NCBI RefSeq assembly: GCF_032999765.1
Contig: NZ_CP136051.1
Location: forward strand, 1-64,000
From: Imperialibacter roseus
GTDB taxonomy: Bacteria > Bacteroidota > Bacteroidia > Cytophagales > Cyclobacteriaceae
Length of the DNA stretch: 64,000 nucleotides
Direction of reading: 5' to 3'
Of this stretch, positions 20,410-27,850 are shown piece after piece. The notes under the pieces were generated by a model. It saw only the letters and a list, made by a program, of their open reading frames with translations. It was not told the DNA's origin and searched no databases. Each line of letters opens with the position of its first letter. Within the stretch, counting starts at the first letter, position 1. Made by a program: the position numbers and the translations under genes.

Positions 20410-21417
20410 CTAAGGAATATAGAAATCAAAAACGAGGTCGTTCATACACTTAAAATGGCCCTTTGGGCACTTATCGAAACCTATCTTGGAGCAGGGCCTG
20501 CATTTGATTTTATTATTTTCAAACACGATAAATTTTGTTCTGTAGGGGTACATGCCGAACGAAGGGATGGTGTTGCCCCAAATGCTGTAGACTGTTTTCC
20601 CGAAGGCAGCCGCTACGTGCATAAGACCAGTGTCGTGCGAAAAAACAACGCTCGACTGCTTCACAAGCGACGCCGACTGGTTGAAGTTGAATTTACCACA
20701 GCCATTGAATATTTCTGTTTTTTTACCCAGCTCTTTCAAACTCTCCTCATAGCCACTTGAGTTTTTTGTTCGTTCGAAGAACCGTGCTATTTCCTCGCCA
20801 GCCTCAGCATCTTCCTTTCCTCCCAACAGGATGACAGGTTTGTTAATTCGGTCGCAAAGCTCAATCATGCGCTTTACCGGTAGCTTTTTGGTGCCGTGCT
20901 GGCCACCAATAGCGTAGGTAATAAATCCGTTGCGGTGGCTTTCTGGCAGCCAGGTGATATCTACCTCGTCTTTGTCCGGAATAAAATAGTCGAGGCCCAG
21001 CTGGTCAGGTTTGCCACCCAATGGCTTTAAGGTGTCGAGGTAGCGGTCAACAATATGGCGGTTGGGCAATTTATTTACTTTGAAATTGACCATCAGGTAC
21101 TTTTGCCAGTTGAGCTTGTCCACAGCATAGGCCTTTGCCTTCAGCGCCCACTTGATCCTCAGCGTCCTTAGGTTGTGGTGGAGGTCAATGACGTAGTCGA
21201 AGTTTTCTGTCTTAAGTGTTTCAATCAGCTGCTTGTCTCCCTTCTCCAGAACGTGGATTTTATCAATATATGGGTTCTCTTCCAGAAGAAATTTGAACCG
21301 GGCCATGGTGGCATAATGCACTTCCACATCGTCGAGTTGGGTTTTTAACACCCTTGGCACCGGACTGGTGAGTACAATGTCTCCGATAGACGAAAACCGT
21401 AGGATGAGTACTTTCAT
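20410..21417 (-). CDS. Glycosyltransferase family 9 (ADP-heptose:LPS heptosyltransferase-like)
   Basis: A 335-residue GT-B glycosyltransferase. The N-terminus MKVLILRFSSIGDIVLTSP is the typical GT9 opening; the C-terminal half has VILLGGKEDAEAGE and the donor-binding region VVFSHDTGLMHVAAAFGK with SIWGNT. It should act at the inner membrane in building LPS core or another surface glycan from a nucleotide-activated sugar. The C-terminal Cys-containing segment KCRPCSKIGFDKCPKGHFKC is a cysteine cluster also seen in some GT9 proteins. The gene leads a short operon with sixA, and a T-rich hairpin lies about 70 bases upstream. Confidence 0.88.
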   Translation of the reverse strand: MKVLILRFSSIGDIVLTSPVPRVLKTQLDDVEVHYATMARFKFLLEENPYIDKIHVLEKGDKQLIETLKTENFDYVIDLHHNLRTLRIKWALKAKAYAVDKLNWQKYLMVNFKVNKLPNRHIVDRYLDTLKPLGGKPDQLGLDYFIPDKDEVDITWLPESHRNGFITYAIGGQHGTKKLPVKRMIELCDRINKPVILLGGKEDAEAGEEIARFFERTKNSSGYEESLKELGKKTEIFNGCGKFNFNQSASLVKQSSVVFSHDTGLMHVAAAFGKTVYSIWGNTIPSFGMYPYRTKFIVFENNKIKCRPCSKIGFDKCPKGHFKCMNDLVFDFYIP

Positions 21418-21487
21418 TTAGCTGATTTGGCGAAGATGGGGATCAATCTGTATTTCTGAGGGTTGGATATTTCGTGTATGGTTAAAT

Positions 21488-21537
21488 AAAAAAGCAAAAC
21501 TGGTTCAATGCGTCCCGCTTGGACCTTTTGCTTTTTT
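21488..21537. terminator. Hairpin with A/T tracts between the PolX and GT9 genes
   Basis: AAAAAAGCAAAA (21488-21499) and TTTTGCTTTTTT (21526-21537) are perfect reverse complements; the inner bases continue partly (TGGTTC against GGACC). It should block read-through from the PolX gene into the GT9 gene on the minus strand and could act on both strands. The rest of the 321-base gap 21418-21738 holds only this hairpin and the repeat described at 21679-21731. Confidence 0.6.
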
Positions 21538-21678
21538 ATGACCACTCGGGGCATTGCGGTTAAAGGTTGATCTCCCAGATTTTCCGCTTGATCCGAAGAT
21601 GGCTTGCGATAATTTCAACATCAGAAGGCTCATTCACTATTTCTTTTATTTGTACGGGATGTTAAACTTTAGGCTTAA

Positions 21679-21731
21679 CCCATTGGGGTCTCCGTTTTCC
21701 CATTGGGGTCTCCGCCAGGGACCCTGATGGG
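21679..21731. repeat. Direct repeat and REP-like hairpin just after the PolX gene
   Basis: CCCATTGGGGTCTCCG occurs twice, at 21679-21694 and 21699-21714. The second copy is one arm of a stem with GGGACCCTGATGGG (21718-21731), with mainly G-T type mismatches. The same GGGGTCTC / GGACCCTGA pairing is found in the hairpin at 25833-25870. Confidence 0.7.
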
Positions 21732-21738
21732 CTCAATG

Positions 21739-23475
21739 CTAACGTTCGGCCTGTTGGTATTTCACCATCTCAGCCGCCCGCTTCTTTCGTTTCTCAAAAT
21801 GGGCAGCCACTTCCGCTGTCGACAGCGCATTGAAAGTCATCTCTTTGGTGAGGCCACCTTTTCTACCCACCAAAAGCCCGTAGCGCATGTCGTGATAGCC
21901 TTCGGTTTCATGGGCATCGGGGTTAATGCTAAGCATCACGCCTTTCTCGATGGCATAGTGCACCCAGCGCCAGTCGAGGTCGAGCCGCCAGGGGTGGGCG
22001 TTGATTTCGATGATCACACCCTCTTCAGCGCAGGCATCAATCACTGTTTTGTGGTCGATGGGGTAGCCCTTTCGTTCCAGCAACAGCCGGCCAGTGGGGT
22101 GACCAAGCATAGTGGTAAACGGGTTTTTGATGGCTTTTAGCAATCGGGTGGTAGCTCTCTGCAAATCCATGTTGAGCACCGAGTGCACCGAGGCAACGAT
22201 AAAGTCGAACGATGCCAGCACTTCGGTTTCATAGTCGAGGGAGCCGTCGGGTAGAATGTCAGATTCTATGCCTTTGAAGATACGGAACGGCGCCAGCTCT
22301 TTGTTGAGCGCATCAATCTCCACCTGCTGGTCTTTTACTCTGTTGGCTTCGAGGCCGCTGGCATAAAAGGCGGAACGGCTGTGGTCGCTAATGCCCAGGT
22401 ACTCATAGCCCAGCTCCTTGCAGTAGACTGCCATTTCCTTCAAAGTGTTTTTTCCGTCGCTGTAGGTAGAGTGATTATGAAGAATTCCTTTGAGGTCACT
22501 CATTTCTACCAGCTTGGGGAGCTTATTTTCCTGTGCCAGGGCTATTTCGAACGACCCTTCTCTTAGCTCCGGCGCTATATAGGCCAAGCCAGCGTGCTTA
22601 TACGCTTCCTCTTCAGTAGCAAAAGCCCTTTCTGTTAGCTTATCACGCAGTACAGCACCTTCTGCCAGCGTTTGGTTAAGGTGAAGCGGTGCGGCTGTGT
22701 ACAACAAAAGCTTCTCTGTGAATTGCTTTTCCTCGCATAGCCTGATATGGAAAGTGATATAAGGTTCGTTCACATGCCCCCTGATGGAATAGGGCCCCGA
22801 TTGCTGAAGGCTGACTTCTCCCAAACCACTTTTTTCAATCGCCTTTATGATGACGTCACTATTCAGCGACCCAACAAGCAATTCCAGCGTGTCGATCACC
22901 TCCAGCAAACGCCTCAGCGGGCCGACAAAACTCATGGGCACTTTTTCTCCCAACTCTTTTTTTAGGGCTTCAATCAGCTGATTGGCTGCCATCTCTGCTT
23001 CCGAAAAATGAAGCTTACCCACGTTGGCCTTTCTGTATTTTAAGCCATCAAGAATAGTTTGCTGGGTCTTCTCTCCAAAGCCTTTCACACCAGCTACCCT
23101 TCCTTCTTCACAGGCTTTCTGCAAAGCATCCAAACTTTCAATTTCCAGCTCTTTCCAGATCAGCCTGATCTTCTTCGGGCCAATGCCTTTGATGGAAAGC
23201 ATTTCTACCACCCCGGCAGGCGTTGATGCCCTGAGCTCCTCCAGCGCATCAAAGGTGCCCTTTTCGAGCAACTGATGGATGTTGGCGGCCATCGATTTCC
23301 CGATTCCTTCCAGGGCCCCGATTTCCTCTGCCGTCATGGTAGCGATGGGTTTGTCCACCTTTTCAAGGTTGAAAACCGCACCGGTGTAGCCACGAATTTT
23401 AAACTGGTTTTCTTCATGAAGCTCCATAAGCGAAGCCATGAGCCGGAATTGTGAGATTATTTCTTTGTTGTCCAA
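21739..23475 (-). CDS. polX: PolX-type protein: helix-hairpin-helix, degenerate polymerase and PHP phosphoesterase
   Basis: A 578-residue bacterial PolX homolog. Order: N-terminal HhH 8-kDa-like region (MDNKEIISQFRLMASLMELH), HhH motifs with VEMLSIKGIGPKKI and VKGFGEKTQQTI, nucleotidyltransferase region (about 170-300), and a C-terminal PHP domain (about 331-570) with intact metal ligands: LHNHSTYSDG, GISDHSR, GIESDI, ASVHS, GHPTGR, NAHPWR and NPDAHE. PolX enzymes usually pair gap-filling synthesis with 3'-5' exonuclease/AP-endonuclease activity in the PHP domain. Here the polymerase signature GSxRRGxExxGDxD is replaced by GPLRRLLEVIDTLE (about 184-198): the catalytic Asp-x-Asp has become Thr-Leu-Glu. 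Nuclease function looks intact and polymerase function doubtful. Confidence 0.92.
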   Translation of the reverse strand: MDNKEIISQFRLMASLMELHEENQFKIRGYTGAVFNLEKVDKPIATMTAEEIGALEGIGKSMAANIHQLLEKGTFDALEELRASTPAGVVEMLSIKGIGPKKIRLIWKELEIESLDALQKACEEGRVAGVKGFGEKTQQTILDGLKYRKANVGKLHFSEAEMAANQLIEALKKELGEKVPMSFVGPLRRLLEVIDTLELLVGSLNSDVIIKAIEKSGLGEVSLQQSGPYSIRGHVNEPYITFHIRLCEEKQFTEKLLLYTAAPLHLNQTLAEGAVLRDKLTERAFATEEEAYKHAGLAYIAPELREGSFEIALAQENKLPKLVEMSDLKGILHNHSTYSDGKNTLKEMAVYCKELGYEYLGISDHSRSAFYASGLEANRVKDQQVEIDALNKELAPFRIFKGIESDILPDGSLDYETEVLASFDFIVASVHSVLNMDLQRATTRLLKAIKNPFTTMLGHPTGRLLLERKGYPIDHKTVIDACAEEGVIIEINAHPWRLDLDWRWVHYAIEKGVMLSINPDAHETEGYHDMRYGLLVGRKGGLTKEMTFNALSTAEVAAHFEKRKKRAAEMVKYQQAER

Positions 23476-23508
23476 AATGAGAGGTGTTTTTGGTTAACTG
23501 GCATTGTA

Positions 23509-23547
23509 AAAGTAATTTTCCTAAGGCAAAATTCCTTAGATTACTTT
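23509..23547. promoter_or_regulatory. Interrupted inverted repeat upstream of the EVE-domain gene
   Basis: AAAGTAAT (23509-23516) and CTAAGG (23521-23526) pair with CCTTAG (23534-23539) and ATTACTTT (23540-23547), leaving a four-base bulge on one side. It lies in the divergent promoter region between polX and the EVE gene, so it could be a protein-binding site or an mRNA hairpin. No T tract follows directly. Confidence 0.35.
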
Positions 23548-23682
23548 AAACAAAAACAAGAAACTACGTGCGCAGGAAAACATCGTGCAAAGGGAATTTG
23601 TTACGCAATACCAAACGCCTTATTTACCGAAGCGACTTTTGTCTGTTACATTTGACTAGTGAAACCAAAAAAGAACAAAGAA

Positions 23683-24099
23683 ATGAACTATTGGCTGATA
23701 AAATCTGAACCAGAAACTTTTTCCTGGGACAAATTCGTGAGCATGGGTGGCGACATGTGGGATGGTGTGAGAAACTACGCTGCCCGCAACTTCATGAAAG
23801 ACATGAAGGTAGGGGACTTGGCTCTTTTTTATCATAGTGTCAAAGAAAAGTCGTGTGTGGGGCTGGCCAGGGTAGCGAAAGAGTATTATCCGGATCCGAC
23901 AGCCAAGCCAGAAGAAAAAGACACCTGGGTGGTCGTGGATTTTGTGCCGGTGCAAAAACTCAAAAGGCCAGTGAGCCTTGGAGAGATCAAGCAAGATGAG
24001 CGATTGTCCGAAATGGCACTTATCAAGCTTTCGAGACTGTCGGTGCAGCCTGTCAAGAAGGAAGAGTTTGATATAATTATTCAAAAATCCGAAGAATAG
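23683..24099 (+). CDS. EVE domain protein
   Basis: A 138-residue protein that is almost entirely one EVE domain, a PUA-like fold thought to bind modified bases in DNA or RNA (human THYN1 is a relative). The family opening NYWLIKSEPETFSWD, the segment WDGVRNYAARNFMKDMKVGDLALFY and the GLARVAKEYYPDPTA strand are all present. I chose ATG 23683 over the in-frame GTG 24 bases earlier because similarity starts at MNYWLIKSEP and an A-rich stretch precedes it. It is divergent from polX. Cytoplasmic; the ligand is unknown. Confidence 0.92.
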   Translation: MNYWLIKSEPETFSWDKFVSMGGDMWDGVRNYAARNFMKDMKVGDLALFYHSVKEKSCVGLARVAKEYYPDPTAKPEEKDTWVVVDFVPVQKLKRPVSLGEIKQDERLSEMALIKLSRLSVQPVKKEEFDIIIQKSEE

Positions 24100-24171
24100 C
24101 GTTGGGCGGGAATAAATCTTTTTTGGGGACAAGCTTTTATGAAGTGTTTTGATGACGTGACCATTGTCAAT

Positions 24172-25731
24172 ATGCGACTCAAACAATTAACGGTATTGCT
24201 TGCTTTTTGCTGTCTTACGGGCACTGGCGTGCTTGGTCAGGAGCGGAAAAAAGACCAGAAGGCCAGTGAGCTTATTGAGCAACCCAAAAGAGTGGAATTT
24301 GAGATAAAAAACTCAAATTACGAGGACTACGTCGTTTATAGCTGCGAGGAGGAGGGATTGTCTATTTATCACCAGACCGAGCACAAAAACAAGGATGGCT
24401 ACCTGTGGGAGTTCATCAAACTCGACACTGCCCTTGATATGACATGGAGAAGAGAGCTGTATCTTCCCTTTGCGTCCCGCATCATTGGCTACGATTATTC
24501 ACCGGGCTTTATGTATTACCTCATTCGGGAAAAGCAATACAAGCAGGAGGAGCTGCTAGTGATGAGGATGGACCTGGAAAAAGGTGACACTACCAAGTTC
24601 AACATCAATACGGTGTTCCCTGTTAACCTGACACAATTTGAAGTAGTGGGAAGCACCATTTTGATGGGTGGCTACACCAACTACCGGCCAGTGATCATCC
24701 GATACAACCTTTTTGACCAGCGACCGCAGGTGGTTCCTGGGTTTTATGCCGACTATGCTGAGATACTACGGCTGGAAACCGACGACCGCCTCAGGACTTT
24801 CACCGTGACGATGAGTGAAAAAACCACTGACAAGCGCACCACCATTTCGGTAAGGTCATTTTCGGAAAGTGGGGACATGATCAGGAATATTTTGCTGCAG
24901 CCCGATGAATCGAAGAGCCTGATCAATGGAGCACCTGCCCACCTCGAAATGGATCGGCAGTTTATTGCAGGCACCTACGGCCACAAGCGATCAACCTATT
25001 CACGAGGGCTTTATATCGCCACCGTGGGCAACGACGGGCAGCAAAAGATAGACTATTACAACTATGCCGACCTGGAAAACTTCTTTTCATACATGCGAGC
25101 TAAGCGTGAGCAGAGAATTAAAGAGAAGATCAGCCGGCGGAAGGTGCAGGGCAAGCGGGTAAAGTTCAACTATCGGTTACTGGTGCACGACATTATTCAG
25201 GACGGCGACAAATACACTTTGTATGGCGAGGCCTATTACCCCAGGTATTCTAACTACAGCGGCTACGACCGGTTTGGCGGCTACACCTATGGCCGGAGCA
25301 ATACCTATTTCAACCCCAACTTCCTGGGATACAAGTACACGCACGCCGTGGTCATGACTTTCGATAAGTCGGGCACGCTGCTTTGGGACAATTCCTTTGA
25401 AATCAACGACGTAACCAGCTACGACCTGCAGCAGTTTGTGCATGTAAGCACATCCGGCGATGAGGTGGCTTTGCTCTACATGTTCGAGAATGTGATCCGA
25501 TCCAAAATCATAAAATCGGATGAGATCATCGAAGGCAAAACGTTCAATGACATTGAGCTCACATTTGAAGATGATGAAGTCAGAGTGAGCGACAACGAGG
25601 TGGGTGGCTTGTCGGTGTGGTACGGAAAAACCTTCTATACCTACGGCATTCAGGACATCAAAAACCTGAAGGACAACCGGGTGAACCTCAACCGCAACGT
25701 GTTTTTTATCAATAAGGTGGTTTACAAATGA
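24172..25731 (+). CDS. Exported protein of unknown function
   Basis: I do not recognise this 519-residue protein. It has a signal peptide (MRLKQLTVLLAFCCLTGTG, cleavage near VLGQ) and no other membrane segment, so it should be periplasmic or outer-membrane associated. The body is rich in Tyr, Arg and Asp with repeated beta-strand-like stretches (DGYLWEFIKLDTALDMTW, GYTNYRPVIIRYN), which may be a propeller-like fold. A Tyr/Gly/Asn-rich segment (YYPRYSNYSGYDRFGGYTYG) lies near residue 360. An upstream in-frame ATG at 24139 would add eleven polar residues before the signal peptide, so 24172 is preferred. It follows the EVE gene on the same strand with a 72-base gap. Confidence 0.7.
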   Translation: MRLKQLTVLLAFCCLTGTGVLGQERKKDQKASELIEQPKRVEFEIKNSNYEDYVVYSCEEEGLSIYHQTEHKNKDGYLWEFIKLDTALDMTWRRELYLPFASRIIGYDYSPGFMYYLIREKQYKQEELLVMRMDLEKGDTTKFNINTVFPVNLTQFEVVGSTILMGGYTNYRPVIIRYNLFDQRPQVVPGFYADYAEILRLETDDRLRTFTVTMSEKTTDKRTTISVRSFSESGDMIRNILLQPDESKSLINGAPAHLEMDRQFIAGTYGHKRSTYSRGLYIATVGNDGQQKIDYYNYADLENFFSYMRAKREQRIKEKISRRKVQGKRVKFNYRLLVHDIIQDGDKYTLYGEAYYPRYSNYSGYDRFGGYTYGRSNTYFNPNFLGYKYTHAVVMTFDKSGTLLWDNSFEINDVTSYDLQQFVHVSTSGDEVALLYMFENVIRSKIIKSDEIIEGKTFNDIELTFEDDEVRVSDNEVGGLSVWYGKTFYTYGIQDIKNLKDNRVNLNRNVFFINKVVYK

Positions 25732-25761
25732 TTGTTAAGGTGCCGTGTCTTCACGCACCTT
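25729..25761 (+). repeat. 33-bp direct repeat, copy 1 (hairpin-forming)
   Basis: The 33 bases 25729-25761 recur exactly at 26093-26125. The copy starts within the stop codon of the unknown exported protein. Inside it AAGGTGC and GCACCTT form a stem with one bulged C. It could act as a transcript end or be a mobile hairpin repeat. Confidence 0.85.
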
Positions 25762-25832
25762 CCGTCCATTTCAGGTTTTAGTACGGCAATCGCCCCCTGG
25801 CAAGAGCCGTCAGCCACTGGTTTACCCTCAAA

Positions 25833-25870
25833 CTCCTTTTGGGGTCTCTCGGAGAGGACCCTGAAAGGAG
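25833..25870. repeat. REP-like hairpin in the gap before pyrR
   Basis: CTCCTTTTGGGGTCTCTC (25833-25850) pairs with GAGAGGACCCTGAAAGGAG (25852-25870), with one bulge and two wobble-type mismatches. The core GGGGTCTC / GGACCCTGA is the same as in the hairpin at 21699-21731, which suggests a dispersed family. Confidence 0.7.
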
Positions 25871-26036
25871 GTGCTGTGTCGTCCACTGCGGGATAAGTGC
25901 GCAGGGCTTCACCCAACGCATAGATCTATCGCCCTTTCAGGGCTCTCCGGTAGAATGCTCAAACCCGCCACCCGTCTCCAACCTTCTGGTCACCGGTTGT
26001 TGTCGCACTCCTAACTCCGGTCTTCCGTCTCCTGTC

Positions 26037-26092
26037 CGAATGTCTGAATGTCTGAACATCTGAACATCCGAATGTCTGAACGTCTGAATGTC
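26037..26092 (+). repeat. Seven tandem 8-bp units
   Basis: Seven consecutive octamers fit YGAAYRTC: CGAATGTC, TGAATGTC, TGAACATC twice, CGAATGTC, TGAACGTC, TGAATGTC. The array ends directly at the second 33-bp repeat copy. A shorter 7-bp array (AATCCGC then AATCCGT twice) follows at 26153-26173. Nothing coding was recognised in the whole gap 25732-26203. Confidence 0.85.
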
Positions 26093-26125
26093 TGATTGTT
26101 AAGGTGCCGTGTCTTCACGCACCTT
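26093..26125 (+). repeat. 33-bp direct repeat, copy 2 (hairpin-forming)
   Basis: Exact second copy of 25729-25761, 364 bases downstream, directly after the octamer array and 79 bases before pyrR. The two copies bracket the REP-like hairpin and the octamers. Confidence 0.85.
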
Positions 26126-26191
26126 TTCCTTTTCGGTTGAGGCTCAATCATAAATCCGCAATCCGTAATCCGTAATCAAATCATTTTTTCA

Positions 26192-26199
26192 TAACTTCG
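26192..26199 (+). promoter_or_regulatory. Candidate -7 element giving a very short pyrR leader
   Basis: TAACTTCG followed by CCCC and the start codon at 26204 resembles the Bacteroidota TAnnTTTG box with one change. If real, transcription would begin at or within a few bases of the ATG, leaving no room for a PyrR-binding attenuator leader in this transcript. Confidence 0.35.
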
Positions 26200-26203
26200 C
26201 CCC

Positions 26204-26755
26204 ATGCAAAAACGGTTGCTCTTCGACGGACGTCTTTTACAGTTCACCATCAACAGGCTTTGTCAGCAACTTATTGAAAATCACGGCGACTTTGCCAACT
26301 CCGTTTTAATGGGTTTGCAGCCCAGGGGCATCTTTTTGGCCGAAAGAATCCGCACCAGTCTTGAGAGCCTTCTGAACAAAAAAATCCTTCTTGGTTATCT
26401 GGATACTACTTTCCACCGGGACGACTTCCGTCGCCGGGATGCGCCTATCGCTCCTCACGAAACCAAAGTCAACTTTGTCATTGAAGGCAAAAATGTCATC
26501 CTGATCGACGATGTGCTGTTCACTGGCAGGTCGGTGCGGGCAGCACTGGATGCTATGGTAAGCTTTGGAAGGCCAGAGAAAGTGGAGCTGCTGACTTTGA
26601 TCGACCGCATGTACAGTCGGGATATTCCGGTAGAGGCTACTTATGTAGGCAGAAGGGTGAATACTGTGAGAAGCCAGCGAATATTAGTTGAACTAAAAGA
26701 ACAGGGCATGCCTGAAGACAATATCTGGATCATGGAAAAGGAGGACGAGGCATGA
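26204..26755 (+). CDS. pyrR: PyrR: uracil phosphoribosyltransferase / pyrimidine regulator
   Basis: A 183-residue PRTase-fold protein. In Gram-positive bacteria PyrR binds pyr mRNA to attenuate it and also converts uracil plus PRPP to UMP. The PRPP-binding loop VILIDDVLFTGRSVRAAL is at about residues 98-115, the NPRGIFLA-type segment appears as GLQPRGIFLAERI (about 38-50) and the C-terminal VGRRVNTVRSQRILVEL is typical. The stop overlaps the pyrB start by four bases (ATGA), so it is coupled to a pyrimidine gene. Whether it regulates RNA here is unproven; no antiterminator-type leader is seen upstream. Confidence 0.93.
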   Translation: MQKRLLFDGRLLQFTINRLCQQLIENHGDFANSVLMGLQPRGIFLAERIRTSLESLLNKKILLGYLDTTFHRDDFRRRDAPIAPHETKVNFVIEGKNVILIDDVLFTGRSVRAALDAMVSFGRPEKVELLTLIDRMYSRDIPVEATYVGRRVNTVRSQRILVELKEQGMPEDNIWIMEKEDEA

Positions 26756-27681
26756 GCAAGCTGAGTACCCGCCATTTGTTGGGCATCAAAGATATCACGG
26801 AAGAGGATATTCAGCTCATTTTCCAAACGGCCGACAACTTCAAAGACGTACTTAACCGGCCCATCAAGAAAGTCCCTTCTTTGCGTGACATCACCGTGGC
26901 CAACGTTTTCTTTGAAAACTCCACCCGTACAAGGCTTTCTTTTGAGTTGGCAGAAAAAAGACTTTCCGCCGACGTTGTTAATTTCTCCTCCTCATCCAGC
27001 TCCGTAAAAAAAGGAGAAACCCTGCTCGATACCGTCAACAATATCCTGGCCATGAAAGTGGACATGGTGGTGATGCGCCACGCCAGCCCCGGGGCTCCCC
27101 ACTTCTTGTCAAAGCATGTAAAGGCCAACATCATCAATGCCGGAGATGGCACCCACGAGCATCCTACCCAGGCACTGCTCGATGCCTTCTCCATCAGAGA
27201 AAAGCTGGGTGATGTAGCTGGAAAAAAAGTGGCCATCATGGGCGACATACTGCACTCAAGAGTAGCCCTTTCCAATATCTTCTGCCTTAAAAAGCTTGGT
27301 GCTGAGGTGATGGTGTGTGGCCCGATTACGCTAATTCCGAAATTCATCGGCGAGCTGGGCGTGAAGGTAGAGTATGATGTCAAAAAGGCCCTGGAATGGT
27401 GCGATGTCGCCAACGTACTTCGTATTCAGCTCGAAAGGCAGCAAATCAAGTACTTTCCCTCGTTGCGGGAGTACTCGATATATTATGGCATCAACAAGCA
27501 GCTGCTCGACACCCTGAACAAAGAGATTGTGATCATGCACCCCGGGCCCATCAACAGGGGGGTGGAACTCAACAGCGACGTAGCCGACTCCGACCACTCT
27601 ATTATACTCGGGCAGGTGGAAAATGGCGTAGCCATCCGCATGGCAGTGCTGTACCTACTGGCCGGTGTGAAGGAGGTGTAG
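26752..27681 (+). CDS. pyrB: Aspartate carbamoyltransferase catalytic subunit
   Basis: A 309-residue cytoplasmic enzyme that joins carbamoyl phosphate and aspartate, the committed step of pyrimidine synthesis. The carbamoyl-phosphate motif FENSTRTRLSFELAE is at about residues 55-69, the lysine loop SSSSSVKKGETLLDT at about 80-94, the HPTQALLDAF motif at about 137-146 and the C-terminal aspartate-binding segment MHPGPINRGVE at about 262-272. It overlaps pyrR by ATGA. No pyrI regulatory subunit is present, which fits the PyrR-associated class of ATCase. Confidence 0.97.
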   Translation: MSKLSTRHLLGIKDITEEDIQLIFQTADNFKDVLNRPIKKVPSLRDITVANVFFENSTRTRLSFELAEKRLSADVVNFSSSSSSVKKGETLLDTVNNILAMKVDMVVMRHASPGAPHFLSKHVKANIINAGDGTHEHPTQALLDAFSIREKLGDVAGKKVAIMGDILHSRVALSNIFCLKKLGAEVMVCGPITLIPKFIGELGVKVEYDVKKALEWCDVANVLRIQLERQQIKYFPSLREYSIYYGINKQLLDTLNKEIVIMHPGPINRGVELNSDVADSDHSIILGQVENGVAIRMAVLYLLAGVKEV

Positions 27682-27850
27682 GTGTTAGCACGGCCTTACC
27701 CACCCCGCAAACCGTGTCCGACCGCTGGCGGATGCCGTCAGACTCCGGTTTGGTTTACACACTAGGCCTCGGTAGGTGTTCTTTTAAGTTGTATTTGAAA
27801 GAACACGCTGAAAAAACGCATCAACTTCAATGTATCATAGCCGCTCCAGA

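Noticed and set aside
26037-26173. CRISPR-like array
   Set aside because: Units are 7-8 bases with no spacers; this is a simple tandem repeat.
27682-27850. Further coding sequence between pyrB and the sialidase-like pseudogene
   Set aside because: The frames there are short and lack recognisable motifs; the only coding signal on the minus strand ends at the TGA 27853-27851.
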